A DNA stretch of 64,000 nucleotides, taken from NCBI GenBank assembly GCA_019455245.1, contig JACFMR010000004.1, positions 124,001-188,000 of the forward strand. Direction: 5' to 3'. A program made the position numbers and the translations under genes. The notes under the pieces are model-generated. The model made no database searches, had not been told where the DNA came from, and was given only the letters and a program-made list of their open reading frames with translations. Shown here one piece after another: positions 40,786 through 49,667 of this stretch (position 1 is the stretch's first letter; every line of letters starts with the position of its first letter). The DNA is from Opitutaceae bacterium (lineage in GTDB: Bacteria > Verrucomicrobiota > Verrucomicrobiia > Opitutales > Opitutaceae).

Positions 40786-42942
40786 TTAGAAACTCATCCG
40801 CACGCCGGCGTGCACGCTGCGACCCGGGAGGGGGATGATGTCCTTGAGGAACGAGGTGTGCACGCGGGCTTCCGTGTTGCCGAGGTTGGTGCCGCGGAGG
40901 AAGAAATCCCAGGCGGTGCGGCCGGTGACGAGGCGGTAGCCCGCGTGGGCGCTGACGAGGGTGTAGCCATCGGTCGGCAACTCCTGGGCGGCGAGGCGGT
41001 TTTGGGCGGCGACAAACTGCACCTCGCCACCGAGAGTGAACGCGTGGCTTGTCCACTCCAGACCGACCTTGGTGCGGTTGGGCGTGATGCGCGGCAGCGG
41101 CCGGCCGGTTGAGGTCTCCTTGCCGCGCACGGTGTCGGCGGCAAGATACAGGTCCAGCCGGTCGGGTCCGCCGTTGTGCAGGTGCACGACGAGTTCGGCT
41201 TCGACTCCTTGGAACCGGGCGTTGCTTTGCGTGAAACGGTAAACCGCCAGCCCTTCCTCCGCTGCGGTATGATCGGCGTCGACAAAATCAAAATGGTCTT
41301 CCTGGTCGACGGCCAAGAGGCCGGTGGGCTGTTCGAACACGAAACCGTCGAATTGGTTGGTGAACAAGGTGAGCGCGCCGGTGATGAGGCCCGCGCGTTT
41401 GCGCAACGTGAGATCGATCGCGGTGGAGGTCTCGATGCCGAGGTTGGGATCGCCGATCTCGTAGGCGCCGGTGCCGGGGTGCGGGCCGTCGGCAAAGTGT
41501 TCCTGGGCGTTGGGTGCGCGCTCGCTGCGGGCGAGCGCGAGGCCGAGTGTCCACATTTCCGCGGCGTTCCACACCACACCGCCCGATGCGCTCAACAGGT
41601 GGTCGCGGTGCGACCGGCCGGAGCCATCGCGCAGCGTGATCCGCTGCGTCTCGGCGCGACCGCCGAATTGCCACGTCAGGGTGCCGTGGGCCAATTCCTC
41701 AAACAGAAACAGGGCCTGGTTCGTGGTGCGTGACGGCGGCACGAAGGCTTCGTCACCGATCGCCGCGAAATTGCTGCGACCGCCCTGCCAGCCGAAGGCG
41801 CCGGTGAATCCCGCGAGCGGCTGGTGCAGAAGTTCGACGCGCGCATCGTGACCGCGATTGCGGAAGACCGTGCCCACTGCGGCGCCTTCCAACTCCTGGT
41901 GGCGATAATCGGCGGAGCCGAATTTGAATCGTGCGCCGCGCAGCAGGCCGGAATCGCGCGCGAACGCACCCTGCACATCAATGCGCCGCTGCACGAGATC
42001 TATGCTCACCTTATCAGCGTGGGCCGTTTCGTCCGCGTGTTCCTCTTCATCGTGCTCATGTTCATGGGCGGCATGGCTGTGGGCGCCGGCGGGTACGCCG
42101 TAGAAAGTGTTGTAACCGCTCCAGGCGAGACCGACGTGCCCGGCCTCGCCGATGTAGCTGAGCCCGAACGCACCGCCATCGGCCGTGAGGGCGGTGTTGG
42201 GGACGGTGCCGTAAGCCTCGGCTGCTTCCTCGTGTTCCTCGTCGTCATGCTCGTGCTCCTCCCCGGTGGCGCGGAGGCGGGCGCTTTCGGCGTAACTGGG
42301 GATTTGCAGGTCGTGGGTTTTGCGACGGAAGCCGTCGAGGTGCCAGGCGAACGAACCGGCGGCGCCATCGAGCACGATGCCGGCGCTCTGTTCGTCGTTG
42401 ACCGACTGGGTGCGGACCTCGAACCGGCCGGCGAGCGGATGATCCGGGAGGGTCTCGTGGATGCGGTGCGTGATGACATTGACCACGCCGCCGACGGCGT
42501 TGCCGCCGTAGAGCAGGGCGGCGGGACCGCGCACGACCTCGACGCGTTCGATCAGCAAAGGGTCAAGCGCGACCGCGTGGTCGGGACTGGTGATCGAAGC
42601 GTCGAGGGTGCCGACGCTGTTCTCGATCACCTTGAGCCGGTCGCCACCGAGGCCGCGCACGATCGGGCGGCTGGCCCCGGGACCGAACCACGTGGAACTT
42701 ACGCCGGGCTCGTTGGCGAGGAGTTCGCCGAGAGAGGTGGCCTGCTGACGGGCGAGGCGATTGCCGTCGAGGACGGATACCGGTTGCGCGAGCTCGCCGG
42801 GTTCACGCGCATACGGCGAAGCGGAGACGACCAGCGGTTCAAGATGCAAGGGCTCGTTCGCATCACCGTCATCCGCGTGGGCGGGGTGAACGGCGGTGCC
42901 GATCGAGAGCAATGAAGATAGAAAAAATCGGGAAAGGGACAT
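40786..42942 (-). CDS. TonB-dependent outer-membrane receptor, ZnuD-like (probable zinc uptake)
   Basis: 718 residues with a signal peptide (SRFFLSSLLSIGTAVHPAHA). The plug domain (~40-160) contains TSLGELLANEPGVSSTWFGP, SRPIVRGLGGDRLKVIENSV and GTLDASITSPDHAVALDPLL, close to neisserial ZnuD. The barrel has two long His/Asp/Glu-rich loops (~230-250: EEHEHDDEEHEE; ~285-310: HSHAAHEHEHDEEEH), as in ZnuD, where such loops capture Zn2+. It ends with the typical aromatic residue (VRMSF). Energy comes from TonB-ExbBD, not in this window. First gene of the metal island. Confidence 0.82.
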   Translation of the reverse strand: MSLSRFFLSSLLSIGTAVHPAHADDGDANEPLHLEPLVVSASPYAREPGELAQPVSVLDGNRLARQQATSLGELLANEPGVSSTWFGPGASRPIVRGLGGDRLKVIENSVGTLDASITSPDHAVALDPLLIERVEVVRGPAALLYGGNAVGGVVNVITHRIHETLPDHPLAGRFEVRTQSVNDEQSAGIVLDGAAGSFAWHLDGFRRKTHDLQIPSYAESARLRATGEEHEHDDEEHEEAAEAYGTVPNTALTADGGAFGLSYIGEAGHVGLAWSGYNTFYGVPAGAHSHAAHEHEHDEEEHADETAHADKVSIDLVQRRIDVQGAFARDSGLLRGARFKFGSADYRHQELEGAAVGTVFRNRGHDARVELLHQPLAGFTGAFGWQGGRSNFAAIGDEAFVPPSRTTNQALFLFEELAHGTLTWQFGGRAETQRITLRDGSGRSHRDHLLSASGGVVWNAAEMWTLGLALARSERAPNAQEHFADGPHPGTGAYEIGDPNLGIETSTAIDLTLRKRAGLITGALTLFTNQFDGFVFEQPTGLLAVDQEDHFDFVDADHTAAEEGLAVYRFTQSNARFQGVEAELVVHLHNGGPDRLDLYLAADTVRGKETSTGRPLPRITPNRTKVGLEWTSHAFTLGGEVQFVAAQNRLAAQELPTDGYTLVSAHAGYRLVTGRTAWDFFLRGTNLGNTEARVHTSFLKDIIPLPGRSVHAGVRMSF

Positions 42943-43050
42943 GATGGGTCTGGTTGCAGGGATGAAGCGCCGGCATCCGTTCCGGGCGCAGTGCGGCCAG
43001 GCAGGACAACGGCAACAAACCGGCCTCGCGCAGGATGCCGGAGCAAGGGT

Positions 43051-43422
43051 TCAACTCAGACGCAACGGGGGGCCGCGTTCCAACGGCAGGCGATGCCGCG
43101 GAGAGATCAACATCAGCTCGGCGCCTGCTGGCTGAAACTTTTCGATCCAAACCGCCGGCACCGTTGCCGGAGCGACCAGGTCAGCGGCCAAGGCGACGCC
43201 CTGCGCAAACCAGACCACGACACATTGGGCATCGGCCTCATCGGGTGTGGATGAGGCTGGTGGGTGACAGTCGTCGTGTGCAGCACATTCGGACTCATGC
43301 ACCCAGGCGTGCAGCGTCGGACTGGCCGACATCAATCCGAGCAGGACAACCACCAACGCGCACCCGACCGCCAACAGGCGGTGGGAGAAAACGGGTTGGG
43401 CAATTGGTCCGGTTGAGTTCAC
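43051..43422 (-). CDS. Small membrane-anchored Cys/His protein, DUF2946-like
   Basis: 123 residues from GTG 43422. One N-terminal helix (LLAVGCALVVVLLGLMSA) is followed by a metal-ligand-rich stretch (HAWVHESECAAHDDCHPP) and a hydrophobic segment, ending in RLPLERGPP, an ending I associate with DUF2946-type proteins. These are often found next to metal-related TonB receptors. It lies 108 bp upstream of the ZnuD-like gene on the same strand, so co-transcription and a periplasmic metal role are plausible. Confidence 0.5.
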   Translation of the reverse strand: MNSTGPIAQPVFSHRLLAVGCALVVVLLGLMSASPTLHAWVHESECAAHDDCHPPASSTPDEADAQCVVVWFAQGVALAADLVAPATVPAVWIEKFQPAGAELMLISPRHRLPLERGPPLRLS

Positions 43423-43480
43423 GCGCGGGGATTATGCCAAAGTCGTCAAGGGGGTGCTTGATCAGGGCGTGAGGGCGCCT

Positions 43481-44974
43481 TCAACCGCGAATCGGGGCTC
43501 CCAGCAATTTCACGTTGAACAGCCACCAGTCGCGTCCACGGCGTTCGATCCGGCCCAGCACGTCGGTGCCGGCGCTCAGACTGCCCAGCAAAGCGGGATC
43601 GACCCGGCAAGGCAGGGCCGCGGCACGCATCACCCCGGGGATGCCGGGATGCTCCAGCACCACGATACCCTGTCCGGCCTGCACCGCGGTGATCCGGCCT
43701 TTCACGGCGTAGCCCCGGGTGGCGTTGGCATCCGCCTCGTCGCAGGGCAAACACGGCGCGCGGCCGGCGAGCGTGGAAAGATCGGGCAGGGTGACGAGGA
43801 GGGTTTGCCCGGATGGTGTCGCGCCGGCCGGAGCATGCGTGACGAGGATTTGCGCGGGCTTGGTGTCGTAGTCCTTGAGCAAGGAGAGCGCAACCGGACC
43901 GGGGTGGTTGCCCGGTGAGATGGCCAGTCGCACCGCGGGGTGCGGGTCGCGGCGGGGCGGCAGATGGCGCAGATAAAGCCCGGGGAGATCTCCGGCCTCG
44001 GACCAAAGCACCAGCACCGAGCCGTCGCGCAACATCTGCATGGCAGGTTGTCCGCGCGGCTGGCCGGCATCGATGCGTCGCGGCAAGGTGAAACGACCAC
44101 CGGCGTCGGGTGAGGTGGACACAAAAAGCCCGGACTTGCCTTCGACAGTCGCCAGCCACGCGACCGCCACTTGGCCGCCGTACGTCGCGAAACGCGGACC
44201 GCAGGCCGTTGCTACGTCAAGGCGATGATCCGCACCCAAGGTGCGTGCGGGCTGCCACGCGCCGTCTGCCCATGAGACGATGCGCATGGTGCAGAGGTCA
44301 TCGTCGGAACGCCCGCGGAAAGCCAGCAACGCGGAACCGTCCGGAAAGACCGCGGCATCGGGAGCGATGTCAGCGGCGGTTTCCTGCGACACGCTGGCCG
44401 GCCCAGCGGAAGACCCCATGAATTGCGCTCGCAATACCGGCTGATCTCCATCGCGAAATTCGTTCCACGCTACCAGCAACCGGCCATCTGATCCGCGGGC
44501 GAGCGCCGCGGGAGTGATGGGCGCGTCGATCGTCGGGATTTCCACGGGTGGCAACCAATGCGCTCCGTTTTCCGCCCGGCGGCTGAGCATCAACTGCGTG
44601 CCGGTGGACACCGTCCGCGTCCACCCGACCGCGCAGGGGCCGCGCTCATCCGCGACCACGCGCAAGGTGTGCTCGGGCGTGGCGGCGAGTCGCGGGTCGG
44701 ACCAAAAATCGCGCCGGTCGGTCCATGCACCGGTGGCCGGATCGAAACGTGAGAGGGAGAGTTTGCCGCTGCTACCGACGGGCTCGATCCACACCTGCCA
44801 GGTGGTGCCGTTGCCGGCGGTTACCAAGGCGGGTGCCATGATCGGCTGCGTGGACGCCGGTGGCACCACGTGGATGTCGACCGGATAGTCCGCCAAGGCC
44901 GCGGGCGCGGCCCCGAACGCCACACCCAGCCCGCCGAGCAGGCCGATGCAAATCAGTAGGAAGGAGCGTCGCAT
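43481..44974 (-). CDS. Secreted beta-propeller (sialidase/BNR-like) fused to a CusF-like domain
   Basis: 497 residues from ATG 44974, which follows a good AAGGAG. Signal peptide: SFLLICIGLLGGLGVAFGAA. Residues ~30-385 show repeated beta-propeller blades (TWQVWIEPVGSSGKLSLSRF, RLLVAWNEFRDGDQPVLRAQ, QVAVAWLATVEGKSGLFVST, VLVLWSEAGDLPGLYLRHLP). After a CLPC motif (~405), the last ~75 residues match the CusF fold: GRITAVQAGQGIVVLEHPGI, then PALLGSLSAGTDVLGRIERR. The CusF His is kept, but the Trp and both Met copper ligands are not recognisable. Its gene is 79 bp downstream of the OprC-like receptor on the same strand, so a periplasmic copper role is likely. Confidence 0.65.
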   Translation of the reverse strand: MRRSFLLICIGLLGGLGVAFGAAPAALADYPVDIHVVPPASTQPIMAPALVTAGNGTTWQVWIEPVGSSGKLSLSRFDPATGAWTDRRDFWSDPRLAATPEHTLRVVADERGPCAVGWTRTVSTGTQLMLSRRAENGAHWLPPVEIPTIDAPITPAALARGSDGRLLVAWNEFRDGDQPVLRAQFMGSSAGPASVSQETAADIAPDAAVFPDGSALLAFRGRSDDDLCTMRIVSWADGAWQPARTLGADHRLDVATACGPRFATYGGQVAVAWLATVEGKSGLFVSTSPDAGGRFTLPRRIDAGQPRGQPAMQMLRDGSVLVLWSEAGDLPGLYLRHLPPRRDPHPAVRLAISPGNHPGPVALSLLKDYDTKPAQILVTHAPAGATPSGQTLLVTLPDLSTLAGRAPCLPCDEADANATRGYAVKGRITAVQAGQGIVVLEHPGIPGVMRAAALPCRVDPALLGSLSAGTDVLGRIERRGRDWWLFNVKLLGAPIRG

Positions 44975-45053
44975 GAGGTTTTCGTGCCGAGCGGTGGTGG
45001 CGGTGATTCTGTGCGCCGGCTTGGACAGCACAAGCCGGCATCCGATGAACCGT

Positions 45054-47117
45054 TCAGAACTTGCAGTCGAGGCGCAGCCACAGGGTGCGGCCGGGTTCGT
45101 TGACGCGGGTGGTCTGGGTGAAGCCGGCGATCATCGCCCCGGCGCGGCTGATGTGCTCCGCGTAGGTGCGGTCGAGCAGGTTGTCGACGCCGGCGGAAAC
45201 GCGCACTTGCGGGCGCACCTGCCAGCTGGCGTTGAGCGAGACCACGGCGAAGCCGGGCGAGCGGCCGAGGTCCTGGCCGACGATGTTGCCCTGATTGACC
45301 GCAAAGCGATCCTGCGCGGCGACTGCGCGCAGCAGGCCGCCGACGGACCAGGTGTCGCGGGCGTAGGCGAGACTCAGGCGGCCCTCGAGCGGCGGGAGCT
45401 GGGCGAGCGGGCGGTCGTCGGTGTCGTTGTCGCCGCGCACGTAGGCGAGCGAGGCGTCGAGCAGCCAGTGTTTGACGGGCCGCCAACCGAGGCTGGCCTC
45501 GCCGCCGAGCGTGGTGGCGTCGATGTTGCGCGTGATGATGGCGCTGCGGGTGCGGCCCATGCCGGCGGATTTCACGACGCCGCTTTGCACGAGGATGAAA
45601 TCATCGATGCGCGCGGCGAACAGTGACACCGAGAATTCGAGCGGGCCTTGCCGCCAGAGCGCGCCGAGGTCGATTTGCCGCGTGGTTTCGGGCGCGGTGC
45701 CGAGCGCGCTGGCCGAAGCCGCGCTCTCGTTCTTGATGGCTTCCCAGTAGTCGGGGAAGCGCTGCACCTGGCCGAGCCCGGCGTAGAGCGTGAGGGGAGT
45801 GTCAACGAGGTCCTGTTCAAAACGCGCGAAACCGCTGAACAGGTCGCTGCTACGGGTGTGCCCGGCGGTGGGGTTGGGCAACGACATCATCATGCCCAGA
45901 TTGACCATGGTGCGCGGGTCGTGGACTTCCCACTGATCCAGGCGCGCGCCGGCGATCAATCGTTGTCCGGCGGCGAGTGCCTGCCGTGCCTCGGCGAACA
46001 GGCCGAGGTGCTTGAAGCGCGCGTCACGCATGCGGGGTTTGGCCGCGTAGGGGGCGGTCAGTTCGTTGGCGGTTGAGCGCACGGTGTGGGTGTTGCGCTG
46101 CCAGTCCACGCCGGCCTGCAGTTGCAGGTCATCGGTGGGCAGCAGTTCGAGCAGGCCGCGGCCGCCGGTGGTCAGGCGGTCGGGATTGGAGACCGCGCGG
46201 CCGGGCATCATCATCGTGGGCGTGAAAGTGCGCAGGGTGAAGTTGTCCATCACGTGGTCCACGTAGTTGTGGAAAATCTGCACCTCGGCCGCGGTAATGC
46301 GCGGTGAGATTTGCTCCTGCCTGACGCGCAGGGAAATGTTCTCGCGGTCAAACACCGTGCCGTCCATGGCGCGGTCGGCGTAGGCGGCTTCACCGTCGCT
46401 GCGCGCGGCGGAGAGCGTGACACTGGTGTGGGCCGCGGGGGTCCAGACGGTGGTGGCGTTGGCGCTCCAGCGTGCATACGAGGAATTCACCGCGCGGCCG
46501 TCGCCGTCCTGGTAATCATCGGCGCGGGTGTAGGTGCCGGTCGCGCGCACCTGCACGACGGGCGTGCCGGCCTGGGCATCGGCAAACGCATCGAAGCGGC
46601 CGAAGCTCGCGGTGGTGAGGGAGGTGTCGAGGCTGGCGGCGTGAGCGCTGAGCCGGGCGTGATCGCGTTCGAACAGCACGACGCCGGCGGAATTGCCCGG
46701 ACCGTGCAGGACGGTTTGCGGGCCCTTGATGACGGTGATGCGGTCGTAGGCGGTGGGGAAGACATAGGCGGTGGGCGGATCCATGCGATTGCCGCAGCCG
46801 CCGAAGATGCTCTCGCCGTCGAGCAGCACGCTGAGGCGCGAGCCGGCAAGGCCGCGCAGCACGGGATCGCCGTCGGTGCCGCCTTTGCGGATGACGGAGA
46901 ACCCCGGGATGCTTTTCAACACGTCGGCCCCGTCGTGCGCGGGCGCGGGTTGCGCGGGCGCCTTGGGGTCGGCGACGGCCACGAGCGGCTCGCGGCTGTG
47001 TTGGGTGGTCACCACGACCGCGGGCAGCGACGTGGGCTCGGGCGAAAAATCCTCGGCTCGCAGGCAGGCCGCGCAGAGCAGGAAGGAATACAAAAGGGAG
47101 GTGCGAAAGTGTTTCAT
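45054..47117 (-). CDS. oprC: TonB-dependent copper receptor, OprC/NosA-like
   Basis: 687 residues from ATG 47117. Signal peptide up to about LLCAACLRA. The plug contains SIPGFSVIRKGGTDGDPVLR, GLAGSRLSVLLDGESIFGG and then C108-GNR-M112, the CxxxM half of the OprC copper site; FPTAYDRITVIKGPQTVLHG follows. The second half of that site, HxM, is at H288-V-M290 in a barrel loop (NYVDHVMDNF). A Met cluster (TPTMMMPG) is close by. The barrel ends in a C-terminal Phe (LRLDCKF). Both motifs being kept makes copper the most probable substrate. It is located between the CusF-fusion and small CxxC protein genes. Confidence 0.88.
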   Translation of the reverse strand: MKHFRTSLLYSFLLCAACLRAEDFSPEPTSLPAVVVTTQHSREPLVAVADPKAPAQPAPAHDGADVLKSIPGFSVIRKGGTDGDPVLRGLAGSRLSVLLDGESIFGGCGNRMDPPTAYVFPTAYDRITVIKGPQTVLHGPGNSAGVVLFERDHARLSAHAASLDTSLTTASFGRFDAFADAQAGTPVVQVRATGTYTRADDYQDGDGRAVNSSYARWSANATTVWTPAAHTSVTLSAARSDGEAAYADRAMDGTVFDRENISLRVRQEQISPRITAAEVQIFHNYVDHVMDNFTLRTFTPTMMMPGRAVSNPDRLTTGGRGLLELLPTDDLQLQAGVDWQRNTHTVRSTANELTAPYAAKPRMRDARFKHLGLFAEARQALAAGQRLIAGARLDQWEVHDPRTMVNLGMMMSLPNPTAGHTRSSDLFSGFARFEQDLVDTPLTLYAGLGQVQRFPDYWEAIKNESAASASALGTAPETTRQIDLGALWRQGPLEFSVSLFAARIDDFILVQSGVVKSAGMGRTRSAIITRNIDATTLGGEASLGWRPVKHWLLDASLAYVRGDNDTDDRPLAQLPPLEGRLSLAYARDTWSVGGLLRAVAAQDRFAVNQGNIVGQDLGRSPGFAVVSLNASWQVRPQVRVSAGVDNLLDRTYAEHISRAGAMIAGFTQTTRVNEPGRTLWLRLDCKF

Positions 47118-47239
47118 GGTTGGTGGGCAGGCAGGTGGGCCGCGCCCTGCACCGGATATGGCGGTGCACGGAACGCAGGCGGTAGGCATCCCGGCCGCGT
47201 CAGCGACGGGTGGGATGGTGGCGGGGCGGTGGCGGCGCG

Positions 47240-47617
47240 TCAGACGCGCGGCGGTGGCACGGGGACCAACTCGGTGCGGATTTGGCCGGTGCGGTGAATC
47301 GCACCCGGCCAGAAAATTTCAGGGCGCGGCGTGACCAGCGGATCCGTGACATGCAGCGCGAGGAGCACCTTGTCACTGCCGCGATCCGGCGCCTGCGAGG
47401 GCGGGGTTTCCTGCTGCTTGGCCTGGTCGACAACGACGCACAGTTCGCAGGGCGCGGAACCGTCAAAGGTCTTCGTGATCGCCTTTTCGAGCGGCAGCAC
47501 CTGCGAGTAATCGTGCAGCATCTTGCCCCAGGCGAACACCTGCACGCAGTCCCACAGCGCGCCGTGGGCACAGAGCCAGGCGAAACCGAGGGCGATGATG
47601 GAACCGGTGCGGCGCAC
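47240..47617 (-). CDS. Small membrane-anchored protein with a PCxxC motif
   Basis: 125 residues from GTG 47617. One N-terminal helix (TGSIIALGFAWLCAHGALWD) is followed by a periplasmic part with the motif FDGSAPCELCVVVDQAK (~55-70). I know this layout from small proteins lying next to copper-type TonB receptors in Verrucomicrobia and Bacteroidetes, but no function is established. The Cys pair could bind metal. It precedes the OprC-like gene on the same strand. Confidence 0.55.
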   Translation of the reverse strand: MRRTGSIIALGFAWLCAHGALWDCVQVFAWGKMLHDYSQVLPLEKAITKTFDGSAPCELCVVVDQAKQQETPPSQAPDRGSDKVLLALHVTDPLVTPRPEIFWPGAIHRTGQIRTELVPVPPPRV

Positions 47618-47680
47618 GACGCGAAAGCTGGAATGGATTTTAACCGAGGCAAGTGCGATCCGGCAATGGCTTGATGTGGA

Positions 47681-48913
47681 TCAAACGGCCGGCGGCGGGA
47701 CCGTGGGCGGCGGGCTGGCCGCGCGGGATTCGCGCCGGGCCTGCCAGACCGACAGGGCGAGGGCGGCCAGCAGGAACGGCAGGCAGGCGAACATGAGGCC
47801 GCTCCACCCGAAGGTGAAAACGAACCAGCCGGACGAAAGCGCGGCGAGCGCCTGGGAACCGAAGACCAGAAAGTCGTTGGTCGCCTGCACCTTGAAGCGC
47901 TCGTTGGGGGTGTGGCTTTTCGGCAGCAAGGCGGTGCCGCCGAGGAACAGGAAATTCCAGCCGACCCCCAGCAACACCAAACTGCCCCAGAAATGCATGA
48001 TGGCCTGACCCTGCAACCCGATGATCACCACGGCAGCATAGAGCCCGGCGCCGACCGCCATCACCCGGCCGACGCCGAAACGCTGCATGAGCACACCGCT
48101 GACGAGACTGGGCAGAAACATGGCGACGATGTGGCTTTGGATCACGCGCTTGGTCTCGCCCAGGTCGAATCCACAAACCTCATACATCGTGAGCGGTGTG
48201 GCCGTCATCACGAAGCTCATCACGCCGAAGCCGATGGAGGCACACAGCGCCGGAATGAAAAACGCCGGACTGCGCAGGATGGTGACCAAGGGCCGGCCCG
48301 CCGCGGCGTTGGCGTCCACCTTGACCGGGGTCTCGCGGTAAAATTGGAAGACAAGCAGGGCGATACCGATGACACCGGCCAACAACACAAACGGTCCGGA
48401 GAAAGGGGCCAGTCCGGGGAAGAGAGCATCGCCGAGCGTGCCCATCTCGGGACCCAGAAAGGCCGCGACCAAGCCGCCGCCCATCATCACCGATAGCACC
48501 GGTCCGTAGTTGGCCGGGTCGGCCGTGCTTTCCAGGGCGGCAAACCGGAACTGCTGCCAGAAGGCGACCGCCACGCCCATACTGAAACCGGTGGCGACCA
48601 GCAGCGGAAACGAAGTGTATGTCGCGGCCAGATAACCGAGCAGCGCGGCGAGAAACGAAAACCCGAAACCGACCAGGCTGCCGCGTTTGCGACCGAACCG
48701 GCGCAGCAGCAACGCCACCCAGAGCGTGGATGTGGCGGTGCCGATGATCAGCATTGCCTGGGGCAGCGTGGCGAGTTTGGGCGAGGGCGCGATGCGTGCG
48801 CCCAGCAGGCCGCCAACCAAAATCATCATCGAGCCGGCCGACATGCCCAAGGCCTGGCAGAGCGCGAGGATCCAGACATTGCGCGGGAGGCGGGGAGCGA
48901 CGGGCGGGCTCAT
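47681..48913 (-). CDS. MFS transporter with CcoA copper-importer signatures
   Basis: 410 residues, 12 predicted transmembrane helices. MFS loop motif A appears as RRFGRKRGSL (~71). The CcoA family of copper importers is recognised by MxxxM in helix 7 and HxxxM in helix 8; here M232-SFV-M236 and H261-IVA-M265 are both present, at practically the same positions as in Rhodobacter CcoA. The protein would bring Cu across the inner membrane, for example for heme-copper oxidase assembly. It is the first gene of the same-strand run leading to the OprC-like receptor. Substrate assignment rests on motif and context. Confidence 0.72.
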   Translation of the reverse strand: MSPPVAPRLPRNVWILALCQALGMSAGSMMILVGGLLGARIAPSPKLATLPQAMLIIGTATSTLWVALLLRRFGRKRGSLVGFGFSFLAALLGYLAATYTSFPLLVATGFSMGVAVAFWQQFRFAALESTADPANYGPVLSVMMGGGLVAAFLGPEMGTLGDALFPGLAPFSGPFVLLAGVIGIALLVFQFYRETPVKVDANAAAGRPLVTILRSPAFFIPALCASIGFGVMSFVMTATPLTMYEVCGFDLGETKRVIQSHIVAMFLPSLVSGVLMQRFGVGRVMAVGAGLYAAVVIIGLQGQAIMHFWGSLVLLGVGWNFLFLGGTALLPKSHTPNERFKVQATNDFLVFGSQALAALSSGWFVFTFGWSGLMFACLPFLLAALALSVWQARRESRAASPPPTVPPPAV

Positions 48914-48926
48914 ACGGTTGGCCGGA

Positions 48927-49628
48927 TCACGCGCCCTGGTTGCGCCGCTGGAGCAGCGTCACGATGAGCAGCAGGGCGAAGGACAAAACGAGCAGCACGG
49001 CGGCGAAGGCGTGCGCGGTGGGGTAGGCGAGTTGTTGCACTTCGTCATACAGCGCGATGCTGGCGACCTTGGTCACGCCGGGGATCGAACCGCCGATCAT
49101 CAGCACCACGCCGAATTCCCCGAGGGTGTGCGCAAAGGCCAGGGTGAGCCCGGCCGCGATGCCGCGCCACGCCAGCGGCACATGCACGCGCCAGAACACC
49201 CGGCGCGGCGACGTGCCGAGCGAGGTGGCGGCATCGAGCAGTTCCTGCGCTACGCTGCGCAACGCGGCCTGGAAGGGCTGCACGGCGAACGGCAGCGAAT
49301 AAAACACCGAGGCGATGACCAGACCGGTGAAAGTGAATGACAACGGCGCGCCGGTCAGATCGCGCCACCAGCTGCCGGGCGGATGGTTGGGGGAGAAAGC
49401 GACGAGCAGGTAGAACCCGATGACGGTGGGCGGCAGCACGATCGGCAGGGCGACCAAGGTTTCGATGAACGGTGCACATCGGCTGCGGGAGCGGTTCAAC
49501 CAATTAGCCAGCGGCAGGCCGAGCACGCCGAGGACCAAAGTGGTGATGGCGGCCAGGCGCAGGGTCAGCCAGAGCGCCTGCCAGAGCGGCGCGCCCAGAC
49601 CAAGAAAGGTGAAGCCGGATTCAGGCAC
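48927..49628 (-). CDS. modB: Molybdate ABC transporter permease ModB
   Basis: 233 residues from GTG 49628 (a TTG 36 bases upstream is in frame but adds an Arg/Pro-rich stretch). About five or six transmembrane helices. The ABC permease signature is ELLDAATSLGTSPRRVFWRV followed by HVPLAWRGIAAGLTLAFAHT and LGEFGVVLMIGGSIPGVT, the ModB form. modA lies upstream on the same strand (39-bp gap), but no ModC ATPase gene is next to them. The MFS gene starts 13 bp downstream of its stop. Confidence 0.88.
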   Translation of the reverse strand: MPESGFTFLGLGAPLWQALWLTLRLAAITTLVLGVLGLPLANWLNRSRSRCAPFIETLVALPIVLPPTVIGFYLLVAFSPNHPPGSWWRDLTGAPLSFTFTGLVIASVFYSLPFAVQPFQAALRSVAQELLDAATSLGTSPRRVFWRVHVPLAWRGIAAGLTLAFAHTLGEFGVVLMIGGSIPGVTKVASIALYDEVQQLAYPTAHAFAAVLLVLSFALLLIVTLLQRRNQGA

Positions 49629-49667
49629 GCGCGGAGGATGAGCAGCCGGCCGGCCCGTCCGCAATCG

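Noticed and set aside
42943..43050. Cobalamin riboswitch before the TonB receptor
   Set aside because: The gap is short and no B12-box-like sequence was found; receptor features point to zinc rather than cobalamin.
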